Origin: Labilithrix sp.
Lineage (GTDB): Bacteria > Myxococcota_A > Polyangia > Polyangiales > Polyangiaceae
DNA length: 64,000 nt
NCBI GenBank assembly: GCA_019637225.1
Contig: JAHBWC010000001.1
Coordinates: forward strand, 212,421-276,420
Direction of reading: 5' to 3'
A program made the position numbers and the translations under genes. This document shows positions 39,960 to 48,670 of this stretch, piece by piece; within the stretch, counting starts at the first letter, position 1; each line of letters starts with the position of its first letter. A model generated the notes under the pieces. The model did not search any database and had not been told where the DNA came from. It saw nothing but the letters and a program-made list of their open reading frames with translations.

Positions 39960-40885
39960 TGCGCGGGGTCGGGTTGATCCGAGAACCAGGCGCACGCGTG
40001 GCTGTCGATGATGCCCGCGCCGAGTGAGCGCCAGGTCATGTTCTGCCACGTGCCGCGGTTGAGGATGACGTCGTTGTGGAGCGCGCTGCCCTGCCACGCG
40101 GCGAGCGCCTTCGGCGAGTCGAGGACGACGCCGCTCGTCTCGCCCGGCTGGCCGATCGTGATCTCGAAGCCGGTCGCCTTGAGCTGGGTCAGCTCGGAGG
40201 GCTTTTGCCACATGCACTTCGCCTGGGCGTGATCGGCCGTGTAGCAGCACGGCGTCCACGGGCCGTTCGACGACCAGCTGTGGCCGTTGCAGGTCGCGGC
40301 GACCTTCGGCGAGCCGTGGAGATCGCGCACGTGGGTCTCGGCGACGTGGGTGAGGGACTTGGAGATGGGGATGGCCGGGAGGCCGTTCTGGGCGCGGTAG
40401 GAGTTGATCGCGTTGGCGAGCTCGAGCGCGCGGGCGCTGATGGCGGGGGTCGGGGGCGCGGGCGGGGGCGGGGGCGGGGGGGGGGTCGGGGGGGCGGGGG
40501 GGGTCGGGGGCGCGGGTTGCGGGCCGGGCTGCGGGGCGGGAGGTGCGCCGCCGTTCAGCAGGTTGCCGAGCATCGTGAGCCAGGGGTTGTACGGCTGCGA
40601 TGGCTGCGACGGCTGCGAAGGAGTCGGCTGGGGCGGAGGCTGGGGCGGCGGCGCGGTTGGCTGCGGGGGAGGTGGGTAGCCGGGCTGCTGCGGCGGCGGG
40701 TAGTAGCCCGGCTGCTGCGGGGGCGGGTAGTAGCCGGGCGGCTGCTGCGGGGGGTAGTAGCCGGGAGGCGGGTAGCCGTGGCCCGGCTGTCCCGCGTAGG
40801 GGCCCGGCGTGGTCGCGCGCGGCGCCTCGCGACGGCATCCGATGCCGAGGGCCAGGGCGAGGACGATCGTGCTCCTTCGACGCAT
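39956..40885 (-). CDS. CAP/SCP-domain lipoprotein with Pro/Tyr-rich repeat linker
   Basis: A 309-residue exported protein: leader ALALGIGC (lipobox), then about 130 residues of Pro/Tyr/Gln repeats (QQPGYYPPP units, 4 copies by eye) ending in a run of eight Pro, then a CAP domain (ALELANAINSYRAQNGLPAIP, HVAETHVRDLHG, NGHSW, ETSG, AWQGSALHNDVIL, WRSLGAGI). CAP proteins bind lipid, glycan or act as proteases in some lineages; the function here is unknown. The Pro-rich arm may span the outer layer. ATG complement 40885. Confidence 0.82.
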   Translation of the reverse strand: MRRRSTIVLALALGIGCRREAPRATTPGPYAGQPGHGYPPPGYYPPQQPPGYYPPPQQPGYYPPPQQPGYPPPPQPTAPPPQPPPQPTPSQPSQPSQPYNPWLTMLGNLLNGGAPPAPQPGPQPAPPTPPAPPTPPPPPPPPAPPTPAISARALELANAINSYRAQNGLPAIPISKSLTHVAETHVRDLHGSPKVAATCNGHSWSSNGPWTPCCYTADHAQAKCMWQKPSELTQLKATGFEITIGQPGETSGVVLDSPKALAAWQGSALHNDVILNRGTWQNMTWRSLGAGIIDSHACAWFSDQPDPAQ

Positions 40886-41003
40886 CGCGGGCGAGTCTAC
40901 CCACGTTCGATCGCCCGAACCATCGTCCGTGTGAGCACTCGTTCCCGGTCGTTGCTCCGCCTCACCGTTCCGCTCGCCGCCCTCGTGTCCGGGAGCCCCG
41001 CCC

Positions 41004-41051
41004 GACGCTCGATGGCGTATCGCCCGTGACGCTCGACGGCGTATTGCTCGT
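41004..41051 (+). repeat. 24-bp tandem duplication (2 copies)
   Basis: The segment 41004-41027 is repeated directly at 41028-41051 with three differences (a T/C change, then two C/T changes). It sits about 65 nt before the GTG of the Rieske/FAD gene, in the divergent gap from the CAP gene, so it could be a pair of operator sites. Confidence 0.6.
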
Positions 41052-41116
41052 ATTGCGCGGATCCCGCGTCCTCTCTAGGATCGAATGCTGCCGTCTTGGC
41101 GCGGGAGGGGGGACGA

Positions 41117-43384
41117 GTGGAGCGAAAGCCCGTAGTCGTCGTGGTCGGTGGTGGCCTAGCGGGGCTCACCTGTGCATACGAGCTCGGAAAGCTCGGCCTG
41201 TCGCCCATCGTCCTCGAGCGCGGCGGACACTTCGGCGGCAAGGTGATGTCGTCGGAGGGCTACGGCGGCCTGCCGATCGAGCACGGCGTCCACGGCTGGT
41301 GGAAGGGCTACGGCAACTTCCTCGATCTGCTGCGCAGGCTCTACGGGCGTGACGGGTGGGACCGCGACGTCTTCTCCGGGCCGTATTTCTCGCGCTTCAC
41401 CGCGAGGCTCGCGGACGGTCGGATCGTGACGATGTCGCGTCCGCCGCCGGTCGCCGACGAGCCGCGCATCGCGCCCATCGTGAACGCGGCGTTCCAGATG
41501 GTGAAGCAGCGCGCGATGTCGATGGCCGACGTCGCGAGCATGACCCGGTTCCTCGTGACGATGATCGCGTTCGATCACACGAAGGACTACGCGACCTGGC
41601 AGGACGAGACCGCGAGCGGCGTCGCCGACGACCTCGGGGTCTCCAAGCGCGCGCAGGAGCTCGTGCTCGCGAACTTCTCGCTCGCGAGCGCGTTCTCGCC
41701 GCTCGACCGGATCAGCGCCGCGGCGTTCTTCTCGAGCGCGAACTTCTACATCTTCGACGCTCAGGCCTCGCTCGAGGCGAAGTGGCTGCGGTCGCACCCC
41801 GACAAGCTGGTGTTCCAGCCGCTCAGGGACGCGATCGAAGCGCAGGGTGACTGCGTCGCCTACGCGCGGGTCCTCGGGCTCGGCGCGCACGCCGGAAAGG
41901 TCGACAGCGTGTACGTCGACCGCGCGCACCGCGGCGTGCTCGCGGCCGAGGACGTCACGAGCACGCCGCGCGATCTCCTCGACCCGACCACCCCGTGGCC
42001 TGCGTCGGAGCCGCACGAGCTCGCGCTCGCTCGGGCGACGCTGCGGCACCTCGGGAGCGTCTGGCTCGCGCTCTCCGACGGCGGAGACTCGGGCCACGGC
42101 CGCGCGGTCCCCGAGGCCTGGCGCGGCGAGGTCACGAGACCGTCGTCACCTTCGGATCCGCGCTGGCTCGACGTCGAGAGCTCGGACGGCGAAGGCCGCC
42201 GCCTGAGGGTCCTCGAGAACCGTTTCGTCACCCTCGGCACGCTCGACGCGCGCGACATCCCGGACGGTTCGTTCCGGGAAGTGCTGTGGGAGCGTACGCC
42301 GAACCGGACGCCGCCTGCGGAGCTGGAGCGGCTCAAGGCCAACCTCGCGCGCTCGACGCACCTGCTCGCGATGCACGCGGCGAACATCACGACGCCGTCG
42401 CACTTGCCGCTCTACGTCGGCCGCATCGACGGCGAGCTCCGCGCGTACGCGGGGATCTGCACGCACTTCGGTGGGCGTCTTCGCTACGACAAGGGCCTCC
42501 GGTCGTTCGCCTGCTCGCTGCACGGGAGCCGCTTCGACGCGCGGGGCACGCGCTCCTGCGGACCTGCGGAGGCGAGCCTCCTCGCGTTCCGACTGGTCGA
42601 TCGCGGCGACGGGCAGGTCGACGTCCGCATCCGACGGCCGCCGAAGATCCGCGCCGACTACGTCGTCCTCGCGACCGACGTGAAGCCCATGCAGCACATC
42701 CTCCAGGCGAGCCCGGCCCTGCAGGACCACCCCGTCGTGCGCGACCTCTTCAGGATGCGCACGACCTCGGTCACCGTGGTCCGCTTCGTCCTCGGCCGGC
42801 GCATCGACGACGTGCTCGCCATCTTCTCCGGCTTCCGGACGCTCGACGCGCTCTTCAACGTCACGAAGCTCCAGGGCGTGCAGCTCGACGCCTACCGCGA
42901 TCGCGTCCACGAGGTGATCGAGCTGCAGATCCTCCGCGATCGCACGGCCGGGTCGCTCTCGCGCGACGAGCTGCTCCGGACGATCCGCGCCGAGCTCAAG
43001 GAAGCCTACGGGTGGAGCGAGGAGCCCGAGATCCTCGAGCCCGTGCACGTGGCGCTCCATCGCGACGTCTACAGTGGCTTCGATCCCGAGAGCGAGAGCG
43101 TCCGTCCGACGACCGAGGCCGGCCCGAAAGGGCTCGTCTTCGCGGCCGACTGGGTGCAGACGGACGACGGCGCCTGGTACATGGAGCGCGCCGTCCGCTC
43201 CGGTCGCCTCGCCGCGCGCGCGATCGCCAAACAGGTGGGCAAGAACCCCGAGCTCGTCCCCCTCGTGCCGCCCATACGGACCGCGTGGAACCTCCGCGAC
43301 CTCGCGCGCGTCGGCCGGCGCGGCGTCGACTTCGTCACGCGGATCCTCGAGGACCTGCTCGGGGTCAACCGCGAGCCTCTTTGA
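41117..43384 (+). CDS. FAD-dependent oxidase (phytoene desaturase-like) with inserted Rieske domain
   Basis: A 755-residue protein. The N-terminal FAD motif is VVVVVGGGLAGLTCAYELG, with the second strand IVLERG. Around residues 420-490 a Rieske 2Fe-2S domain is inserted: CTHFGG and, 15 residues later, CSLHGSRF supply the Cys/His pairs. The flavoprotein fold then resumes (YVVLATDVKPMQHIL...) and ends with GLVFAADWVQTD...MERAVRSGR. Likely a desaturase or oxidase with an internal electron relay; substrate unknown. GTG 41117 is preferred since a purine-rich AGGGGGG lies just upstream; TTG 41096 is the alternative. First of three forward genes. Confidence 0.85.
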   Translation: MERKPVVVVVGGGLAGLTCAYELGKLGLSPIVLERGGHFGGKVMSSEGYGGLPIEHGVHGWWKGYGNFLDLLRRLYGRDGWDRDVFSGPYFSRFTARLADGRIVTMSRPPPVADEPRIAPIVNAAFQMVKQRAMSMADVASMTRFLVTMIAFDHTKDYATWQDETASGVADDLGVSKRAQELVLANFSLASAFSPLDRISAAAFFSSANFYIFDAQASLEAKWLRSHPDKLVFQPLRDAIEAQGDCVAYARVLGLGAHAGKVDSVYVDRAHRGVLAAEDVTSTPRDLLDPTTPWPASEPHELALARATLRHLGSVWLALSDGGDSGHGRAVPEAWRGEVTRPSSPSDPRWLDVESSDGEGRRLRVLENRFVTLGTLDARDIPDGSFREVLWERTPNRTPPAELERLKANLARSTHLLAMHAANITTPSHLPLYVGRIDGELRAYAGICTHFGGRLRYDKGLRSFACSLHGSRFDARGTRSCGPAEASLLAFRLVDRGDGQVDVRIRRPPKIRADYVVLATDVKPMQHILQASPALQDHPVVRDLFRMRTTSVTVVRFVLGRRIDDVLAIFSGFRTLDALFNVTKLQGVQLDAYRDRVHEVIELQILRDRTAGSLSRDELLRTIRAELKEAYGWSEEPEILEPVHVALHRDVYSGFDPESESVRPTTEAGPKGLVFAADWVQTDDGAWYMERAVRSGRLAARAIAKQVGKNPELVPLVPPIRTAWNLRDLARVGRRGVDFVTRILEDLLGVNREPL

Positions 43385-43453
43385 CCCGCCTCGCCCTCCA
43401 AGCCTCGCCGCTCCCAAGCCTCGCCCCCCAAGCCACGCCCCTCCCAACGCCTC
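43385..43453 (+). repeat. Short imperfect tandem repeats between two genes
   Basis: The gap after the Rieske/FAD gene is C-rich and built of about four degenerate 14- to 17-bp units around CCAAGCCTCGCC. It is followed by a short spacer and then the decarboxylase ATG. Might be a slipped-replication product; no regulatory motif is recognised. Confidence 0.5.
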
Positions 43454-43469
43454 GACGTCGGAGCTGCCC

Positions 43470-44333
43470 ATGACGGACTTCTTCGGTCTCCCTGCGTTCA
43501 AGCCCATGTACGGCTTCGGCGACACCGCCACGCTGCGCACCAACATGGTCGTGGCGTTCGTCGGCGGCGCCGACGGCCGAGCGGTCGCAGGCGCCGTCCC
43601 CGCGCACCCGAAGCTCCGGCCCATCGCGAGCGCGCCCCTCGTCGTGGTGCAGTCCGAGTTCACGAGCGCCACCGACAACGGCGATCCCGACGACAACGTG
43701 CATCGCTACAACGAGGTGATGCTCGCCGTCGTCGTCGAGGGCGTCGGGACGCCCGTGCCGGCGCTCTTTCCCCTCATCCTCTTCGTGGACGATCCGCTGC
43801 CGATGGTCTCCGGCCGCGAGTACTATGGCTTCCCGAAGGTGCTCGGCGAGGTGGCGCTCGGGCCGGGCTCCGCCGCGGTGCGGTACACGTACTATCCGCG
43901 CGGCGTGAAGAAGGTGACCGAGGTCCTGAAGGCCAGGTGGGACACGCAGCCTGGGATCGTGGCGCGGGCGCTGTCGGGGCTCGGCGAGCTGCTCACCGCG
44001 GCCGTTCGCGGCGCCGGCGTGGACGAGGACACGATCGATCTCGTCGGCGCTCTCGCCCTCGCGCCCGCCGGTCAGATCCTCAACGTCCGGCAGCTCCCGG
44101 ATCTGTCGAACCCGCGCCGCGCCCGAGTCTCGGAGCTGACGCGGTTCGCCCCACGGCTCATCGACCCAGGGGCGCCGGTGCTCGTGCAGGGCCACGCGCT
44201 CGAGCTCCCGGACGAGCCGGTCTGGTCGCTCGGGCGGCGCTTCTTTCGCGGCGGGTCGCCGAGGACGCTCGCCGCGTTCTCCTGGTCGGTCACCATGCAG
44301 GTGACGACCGGAGAGGTGATCGACACGTGGTGA
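43470..44333 (+). CDS. Acetoacetate decarboxylase-family protein
   Basis: A 287-residue protein. The central motif GREYYGFPKVLGEV contains the Lys that forms the Schiff base in acetoacetate decarboxylase, with Glu nearby, and YNEVMLAVVVEG precedes it. The fold is right but many relatives act as other decarboxylases, aldol-dehydratases or in natural-product pathways, so acetoacetate is not assured. No CoA-transferase is adjacent; the one at 62454 is far away. It follows the Rieske/FAD gene by 85 nt and precedes the small protein by 35 nt, probably in one transcript. Confidence 0.82.
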   Translation: MTDFFGLPAFKPMYGFGDTATLRTNMVVAFVGGADGRAVAGAVPAHPKLRPIASAPLVVVQSEFTSATDNGDPDDNVHRYNEVMLAVVVEGVGTPVPALFPLILFVDDPLPMVSGREYYGFPKVLGEVALGPGSAAVRYTYYPRGVKKVTEVLKARWDTQPGIVARALSGLGELLTAAVRGAGVDEDTIDLVGALALAPAGQILNVRQLPDLSNPRRARVSELTRFAPRLIDPGAPVLVQGHALELPDEPVWSLGRRFFRGGSPRTLAAFSWSVTMQVTTGEVIDTW

Positions 44334-44368
44334 TTGGTTGTCCTCGGGCTCGCACGTAGACTCGCGGG

Positions 44369-44983
44369 GTGGAAACAGATCCCCAGTGGGAGGGGGACAC
44401 GCGACGCGGGAAGGCCAAGGGCGTCATCATCCGTCCGATGTTGGACTGGTTCGCGCACGCCTTCGGTCCGGACGCGCTCGCCGAGGTCGCGACGTCGCTC
44501 GAGGCGCCGTGGCGCGACGAAGTGGTCGCCGGGCGCCCCGCGCTCGGTATCGTGCCCACGGGCTGGTACGACGAGCGGCTCGCGAGCGCGCTGGCCGACG
44601 CGATCGTCACCCGCGCGTCACGGACGATGACCGAGGCCGATGCGCTGCGCGCGATCGGAGCGATGACGGTCGATCGGAGCTTGGGCCGCGTCTCGCGCGC
44701 GGCGCTCGAGTGGTTCGCCTCTCCCGACACGGCCGCGGTCAGCGCCCAGATGTTCTGGCGCTTCTACCACTCGACCGGCTCGATCTCGGCCTCGATCGCA
44801 GGCTCCACGATGCACGCCGTCGGCAACTGGGGCCTCCACGGCGAGAAATGGTGTGCGGTCGTCGGCGCGAGCTCGGTCCGCGTCCTCGAGCTCACCGGGT
44901 GTCGCGACGTGCACGTCCAGCGTCACACCTGCAGCGGCGGAGAGAGCTCCTGCGAGATGACGCTCCGCTGGTCGCCGCGCTAG
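44369..44983 (+). CDS. Unknown protein, resembles myxobacterial paralogous (DUF2378-like) proteins
   Basis: A 204-residue soluble protein. KGVIIRPMLDWFAHAFGPDAL near the N-terminus and a Cys-paired end (CRDVHVQRHTCSGGESSC...LRW) recall the TIGR02265/DUF2378 paralogous family of myxobacteria, though I cannot confirm the match. WRFYHSTGS lies in the middle. No enzymatic motif is apparent; the family is thought to be regulatory. Last of the three-gene forward group. It ends in the stem of a strong hairpin shared with the convergent kinase gene. Confidence 0.6.
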   Translation: METDPQWEGDTRRGKAKGVIIRPMLDWFAHAFGPDALAEVATSLEAPWRDEVVAGRPALGIVPTGWYDERLASALADAIVTRASRTMTEADALRAIGAMTVDRSLGRVSRAALEWFASPDTAAVSAQMFWRFYHSTGSISASIAGSTMHAVGNWGLHGEKWCAVVGASSVRVLELTGCRDVHVQRHTCSGGESSCEMTLRWSPR

Positions 44984-45001
44984 CTCGGCCCCTAGCGCGG
45001 C
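44974..45001. terminator. Strong bidirectional hairpin containing both stop codons
   Basis: GCCGCGCTAG (44974-44983) pairs with CTAGCGCGGC (44992-45001): a perfect 10-bp stem with an 8-nt loop. Both stops, forward TAG (44981-44983) and reverse TAG (CTA 44992-44994), are the inner base pairs. This is the best of the group. Confidence 0.55.
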
Positions 45002-46869
45002 TCGCGCCGGCTCGGCGCGGGCGCGAGCGGCACCGTGAACGTCACGCGCGCGCCGTCCGCGCCCGTGTCCGCGGCGATCGTGCCGCCCATCGAATCGACG
45101 AGGCGCCTCGCGATCCAGAGGCCGATGCCGATGCCGGACGTCGGGCTGTCGTTCGGGACGAACACGCGCTCGAACAGGTCGTCGCGGAGCTCGCGCGCGA
45201 AGCCGGGACCGTCGTCCTTCACCGAGACTCGAGCGAAGGGCGCCTCGATCGCGAGCGCGACCTCTACTTTCGTCTGCGCGCCGCAGTGGCGCCAGGCGTT
45301 GTCGAGGAGGTTCACGAGCACCTGCTCGAAGCGCAGGGGATCGACGAAGCCGTCGGTCGCTTCGAGCCGCAGCGTCGCCGACGTCTGGAACTGCAGGCCG
45401 ATCCGCGCCGCGACCGAGGAGACGATCGGCGCGAGCGCGACGCGCTGCGGGTGGAGCGGCAGGCTCCCCGCCTGGATCGCGCCGACGTCGAGCGCGTCGC
45501 CGACGAGGCGGGTGAGGCGTTCGACCTCCTCGTCGAACACGGTCACGAGGACCTCGCGGTCCCTCGCCGACATCGTCGCCAGCTTGGACTTGAAGATGTC
45601 GACGCCGTTCCGGAGCACGGCGACCGGCGTGCGGAGCTCGTGAGCGACGACGGCGAGGAAGAGCTCGCGCGTTCGCTCCGTCTCGCGTCGCGCCGTGACG
45701 TCGCGCACGACCGCGATGAGCGTGCGAGCTCCGGAGAGCTCCATGCGGGAAGTGCCCACGTCGACGTACCGGAGCGAGCCGTCCTTGTGGCGGAGGCGGA
45801 GCCCGTCGGATACGCGGCGTCTCCCGCCGAGGTGCGCGTCGATGCTGGCGCTGTCCTCCTCGGGGAAGAGCGTCGCGAGGGCGAGGCCGAAGATCTCCTG
45901 CCGCTCGCGCCCGACGATTCGACAGAAGGCCGGGTTCGCCTGGACGAGCGACCGTTTGGCTTCGTCGATCTGCACGACGCCGTCGAGCATGTTCTCGAAG
46001 ACCTCGCGGAAGCGGTGCTCCGACTCCCGGAGCGCCGCGCCGACCCACATCCGCTCGCTCACGTCGCGCGCGTGGAGCAAGACGCCGCCGACCGTGGGAT
46101 CGTCGAGCAGGCTCTGCCCGGTCATCTCGAGGTCGATCCAGGTGCCGTCGTTGTGGCGCGCACGGACCGTGACCGGCGACGCGACGCCGTGCGCGGCGAG
46201 CGCTTCGTGCAACATGTCGCGAGCGAGGGCGGCGTCGTCGGGGTGGATCAGCTGCCAGAGGCTCACGCCGGCGAGCTCGTCGGGCCGCCTTCCGAGCGCG
46301 GTGCGCACCGCCGGGTTCGCGACGCGGATGTCGCCCGATTCTCCCACGACGGCGACGATGTCGAGCGCGTTGTCGAAGAGGGCGCGGAACTGGCGTTCGG
46401 TGCGGTTCGTCACGCGCACGCGGCTCGTGCGTTGCGTCGTGCGCCGGACGTCTTCGCTGCTCGAGCGCGCGCGGCGGTCGGCTCGACCGAGGAGCGCGCG
46501 AACCACGGGGGCGCGGACCGATGCGTCCCAGACGGCGTCGGCGCCGGCCTCGATCGCGTCGGCCTCGTCGTCACCCGCGCGCGTGGCGGACGTGAGGCAA
46601 ATCGTCGCGCGCGCGCCGTCCGTCAGCTCGCGGATGCGGCGGCACGCGGAGAGCGCGTCGGCGAGCGACGTCGCCGCGCAGAGCAGGACCACGGCGTCGG
46701 GGTCGAGGGTGGAGAGCCGCACGAGCTCGTCGAGCCCGGTCGCGATCTGCGGCACGAAGCCCGCCGCGCGAACGGCGGCGACGATCGGCGCGCTCGCGTC
46801 GCTGCCGTTCGTCCAGACCACCACGCCGACGTTGGGGCGCATTGCAGCTGCACCCGTCCCTCGGGCCAT
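44992..46869 (-). CDS. PAS sensor histidine kinase with degenerate receiver domain
   Basis: A 625-residue soluble kinase. Residues 12-128 have a receiver fold (VGVVVWT, DPDAVVLLC, ATICLTSA, EAGADAVWDAS), but the phospho-acceptor position holds Cys64 and the usual Lys is missing, so it probably senses by another route. Two PAS domains follow (about 155-275 and 285-395). The HisKA box AVVAHELRTPVAVL carries the phospho-His, and the ATPase has NLLDNAWRH, DDGPGF and GIGIGLWIAR. No transmembrane segment, no response regulator next door. ATG 46869; ATG 46842 is also possible. Confidence 0.9.
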   Translation of the reverse strand: MARGTGAAAMRPNVGVVVWTNGSDASAPIVAAVRAAGFVPQIATGLDELVRLSTLDPDAVVLLCAATSLADALSACRRIRELTDGARATICLTSATRAGDDEADAIEAGADAVWDASVRAPVVRALLGRADRRARSSSEDVRRTTQRTSRVRVTNRTERQFRALFDNALDIVAVVGESGDIRVANPAVRTALGRRPDELAGVSLWQLIHPDDAALARDMLHEALAAHGVASPVTVRARHNDGTWIDLEMTGQSLLDDPTVGGVLLHARDVSERMWVGAALRESEHRFREVFENMLDGVVQIDEAKRSLVQANPAFCRIVGRERQEIFGLALATLFPEEDSASIDAHLGGRRRVSDGLRLRHKDGSLRYVDVGTSRMELSGARTLIAVVRDVTARRETERTRELFLAVVAHELRTPVAVLRNGVDIFKSKLATMSARDREVLVTVFDEEVERLTRLVGDALDVGAIQAGSLPLHPQRVALAPIVSSVAARIGLQFQTSATLRLEATDGFVDPLRFEQVLVNLLDNAWRHCGAQTKVEVALAIEAPFARVSVKDDGPGFARELRDDLFERVFVPNDSPTSGIGIGLWIARRLVDSMGGTIAADTGADGARVTFTVPLAPAPSRREPR

Positions 46870-46989
46870 GCGGTCAGTCTACGTGAGCCGCGTACCGAGC
46901 GCCCGAAAAAGCGGGGAAAAAAGCGAAGATGGGGGGATCTGGCGCGGCTCGTCGCCGGCACGGAGATCTCGGTGACGGTGGTGGGAGCG

Positions 46990-48459
46990 TCACGCGTTGT
47001 ACGTGGAGCTCGAGGTCTCCCCGCCACGTCCCGTCCAGTTCGTGTGCTGAAACTGTCCCCGCGGTAGGTCGACTCGCTCGTAGGTGTGGGCGCCGAAGTA
47101 GTCGCGCTGGGCCTGGAGGAGGTTCGCCGGCAGGCGCTCGGCGCGGTACGAGTCGTAGAACGCGAGCGCCGTCGAGAACGCGGGCACCGGGATCCCCGCG
47201 GTCACCGCGCTTGCCACCGCGCGCCGCCACCCGGCCTGGGCGCGCTCGATCTCGCCCTTGAAGTACGGATCGAGCAGGAGGTTCACGAGCGACGCGTCGC
47301 GGTCGAAGGCCTCCTTGATCTTGCCGAGGAAGCGGCTGCGGATGATGCAGCCTCCGCGCCACATCAGCGCGATTCCTCCGTAGTTCAAGGTCCAGCCGTA
47401 CGCCTTGGCGGCGGCGCGCATCAGCATGTAGCCCTGCGCGTAGCTGATCATCTTCGACGCGTAGAGGGCATCGCGGATCGCGTCGATGGCGGCACGCTTG
47501 CCCGCGTCGCCGTCGACCTCGATCCGGGCGCTCGGCGGCCCGGACAGGACCTTCGAGGCGGCGACGCGCTCGTCCTTCAGCGCCGAGACGAAGCGCGCGT
47601 AGACGGCCTCCGAGATCAGCGTGATCGGGATCCCGTGCTCGAGGGAGTCCTCGACCGTCCACTTGCCGGTCCCTTTCTGTCCGGCAGTGTCGAGGATGCG
47701 CTCGACGAGCCGCGTGCCGTCCGGCTCCTTGAAGGCGAGGATGTCGCGCGTGATCTCGATGAGGTAGCTGTCGAGCACACCCGTGTTCCAGTCGGCGAAG
47801 ACGTCGTGCATCTCGTCGTACGACAGGCCGAGGCCGTCCTTCATGAGGTGGTAAGCCTCGCCGATGAGCTGCATGTCGCCGTACTCGATCCCGTTGTGGA
47901 CCATCTTCACGTAGTGACCGGCGCCGCCCTCGCCGACCCAGTCGCAGCAGGGCGCGCCGTCGTCGACCTTCGCGGCGACGCCCTGGAAGATCGGCTGGAC
48001 GTGCGGCCACGCCGCGGGGGAGCCGCCCGGCATGATGCTCGGGCCGCGGCGCGCGCCTTCCTCTCCGCCCGAGACGCCCGTCCCGACGTAGAGCAAACCC
48101 TTCGCTTCCACCTCGCGCACCCGTCGCGCCGTGTCCTTCGCGAGGGAGTTGCCGCCGTCGATGATGATGTCACCCGGCTCGAGGTGCGGGAGGAGCTGCT
48201 GGATCAGGTCGTCGACGGGAGCCCCGGCCTTGACCAGCATCATGACGCGCCGAGGCTTCTTCAGCTTCGCCACCATCTCGGGGATGGAGTGGGCGCCGAT
48301 GACGTTCGTGCCCTTCGCCTCCTTGGCCAGGAACTCGTCCACCTTCGCGGCGGTCCGGTTGTAGGCGACGACCGTGAAGCCGTGGTCGTTCATGTTGAGG
48401 ATGAGGTTCTGGCCCATGACCGCCAGTCCGATGAGCGCGATGTCGCCTTGCGTTTCCAT
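46990..48459 (-). CDS. gnd: 6-phosphogluconate dehydrogenase, decarboxylating
   Basis: A 489-residue enzyme of the pentose phosphate pathway oxidising 6-phosphogluconate to ribulose 5-phosphate with NADP+. The dinucleotide motif IGLAVMGQNL, IIDGGNS, GTGVSGGEEGARRGPSIMPGG and the catalytic-region HNGIEYGDMQ are present, and the C-terminal GWRRAV...RDYFGAHTYER tail is standard. Start ATG complement 48459 follows AGGAGAGG. Solitary gene. Downstream, on the coding strand, T6 and T5 runs occur at 46922-46906 but without a convincing stem. Confidence 0.97.
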   Translation of the reverse strand: METQGDIALIGLAVMGQNLILNMNDHGFTVVAYNRTAAKVDEFLAKEAKGTNVIGAHSIPEMVAKLKKPRRVMMLVKAGAPVDDLIQQLLPHLEPGDIIIDGGNSLAKDTARRVREVEAKGLLYVGTGVSGGEEGARRGPSIMPGGSPAAWPHVQPIFQGVAAKVDDGAPCCDWVGEGGAGHYVKMVHNGIEYGDMQLIGEAYHLMKDGLGLSYDEMHDVFADWNTGVLDSYLIEITRDILAFKEPDGTRLVERILDTAGQKGTGKWTVEDSLEHGIPITLISEAVYARFVSALKDERVAASKVLSGPPSARIEVDGDAGKRAAIDAIRDALYASKMISYAQGYMLMRAAAKAYGWTLNYGGIALMWRGGCIIRSRFLGKIKEAFDRDASLVNLLLDPYFKGEIERAQAGWRRAVASAVTAGIPVPAFSTALAFYDSYRAERLPANLLQAQRDYFGAHTYERVDLPRGQFQHTNWTGRGGETSSSTYNA

Positions 48460-48670
48460 GTCCGACCTCTCCTTTTCGTGAAGGCGGGCAGCATAGTCCA
48501 GTCGTGGGACGGAGTGAGCCGAGAGCGTCCGGCCGGCGGCTGCGCGCGCCTCCGATGCCGCGCGTCCGTCCGGCGTTGCCGCGGCTCGTGCCGCGCGCGC
48601 GATCGGACGGAATCCGGCGGGGGCCGACAATTCGAGTGATCAAGATGCGCCGCGCGCGCATTTCACGGGG

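Noticed and set aside
46906..46922. T5 and T6 runs on the reverse strand between gnd and the kinase gene, considered as an intrinsic terminator of gnd.
   Set aside because: No convincing GC-rich stem lies immediately before them, so only the AT-richness is notable.
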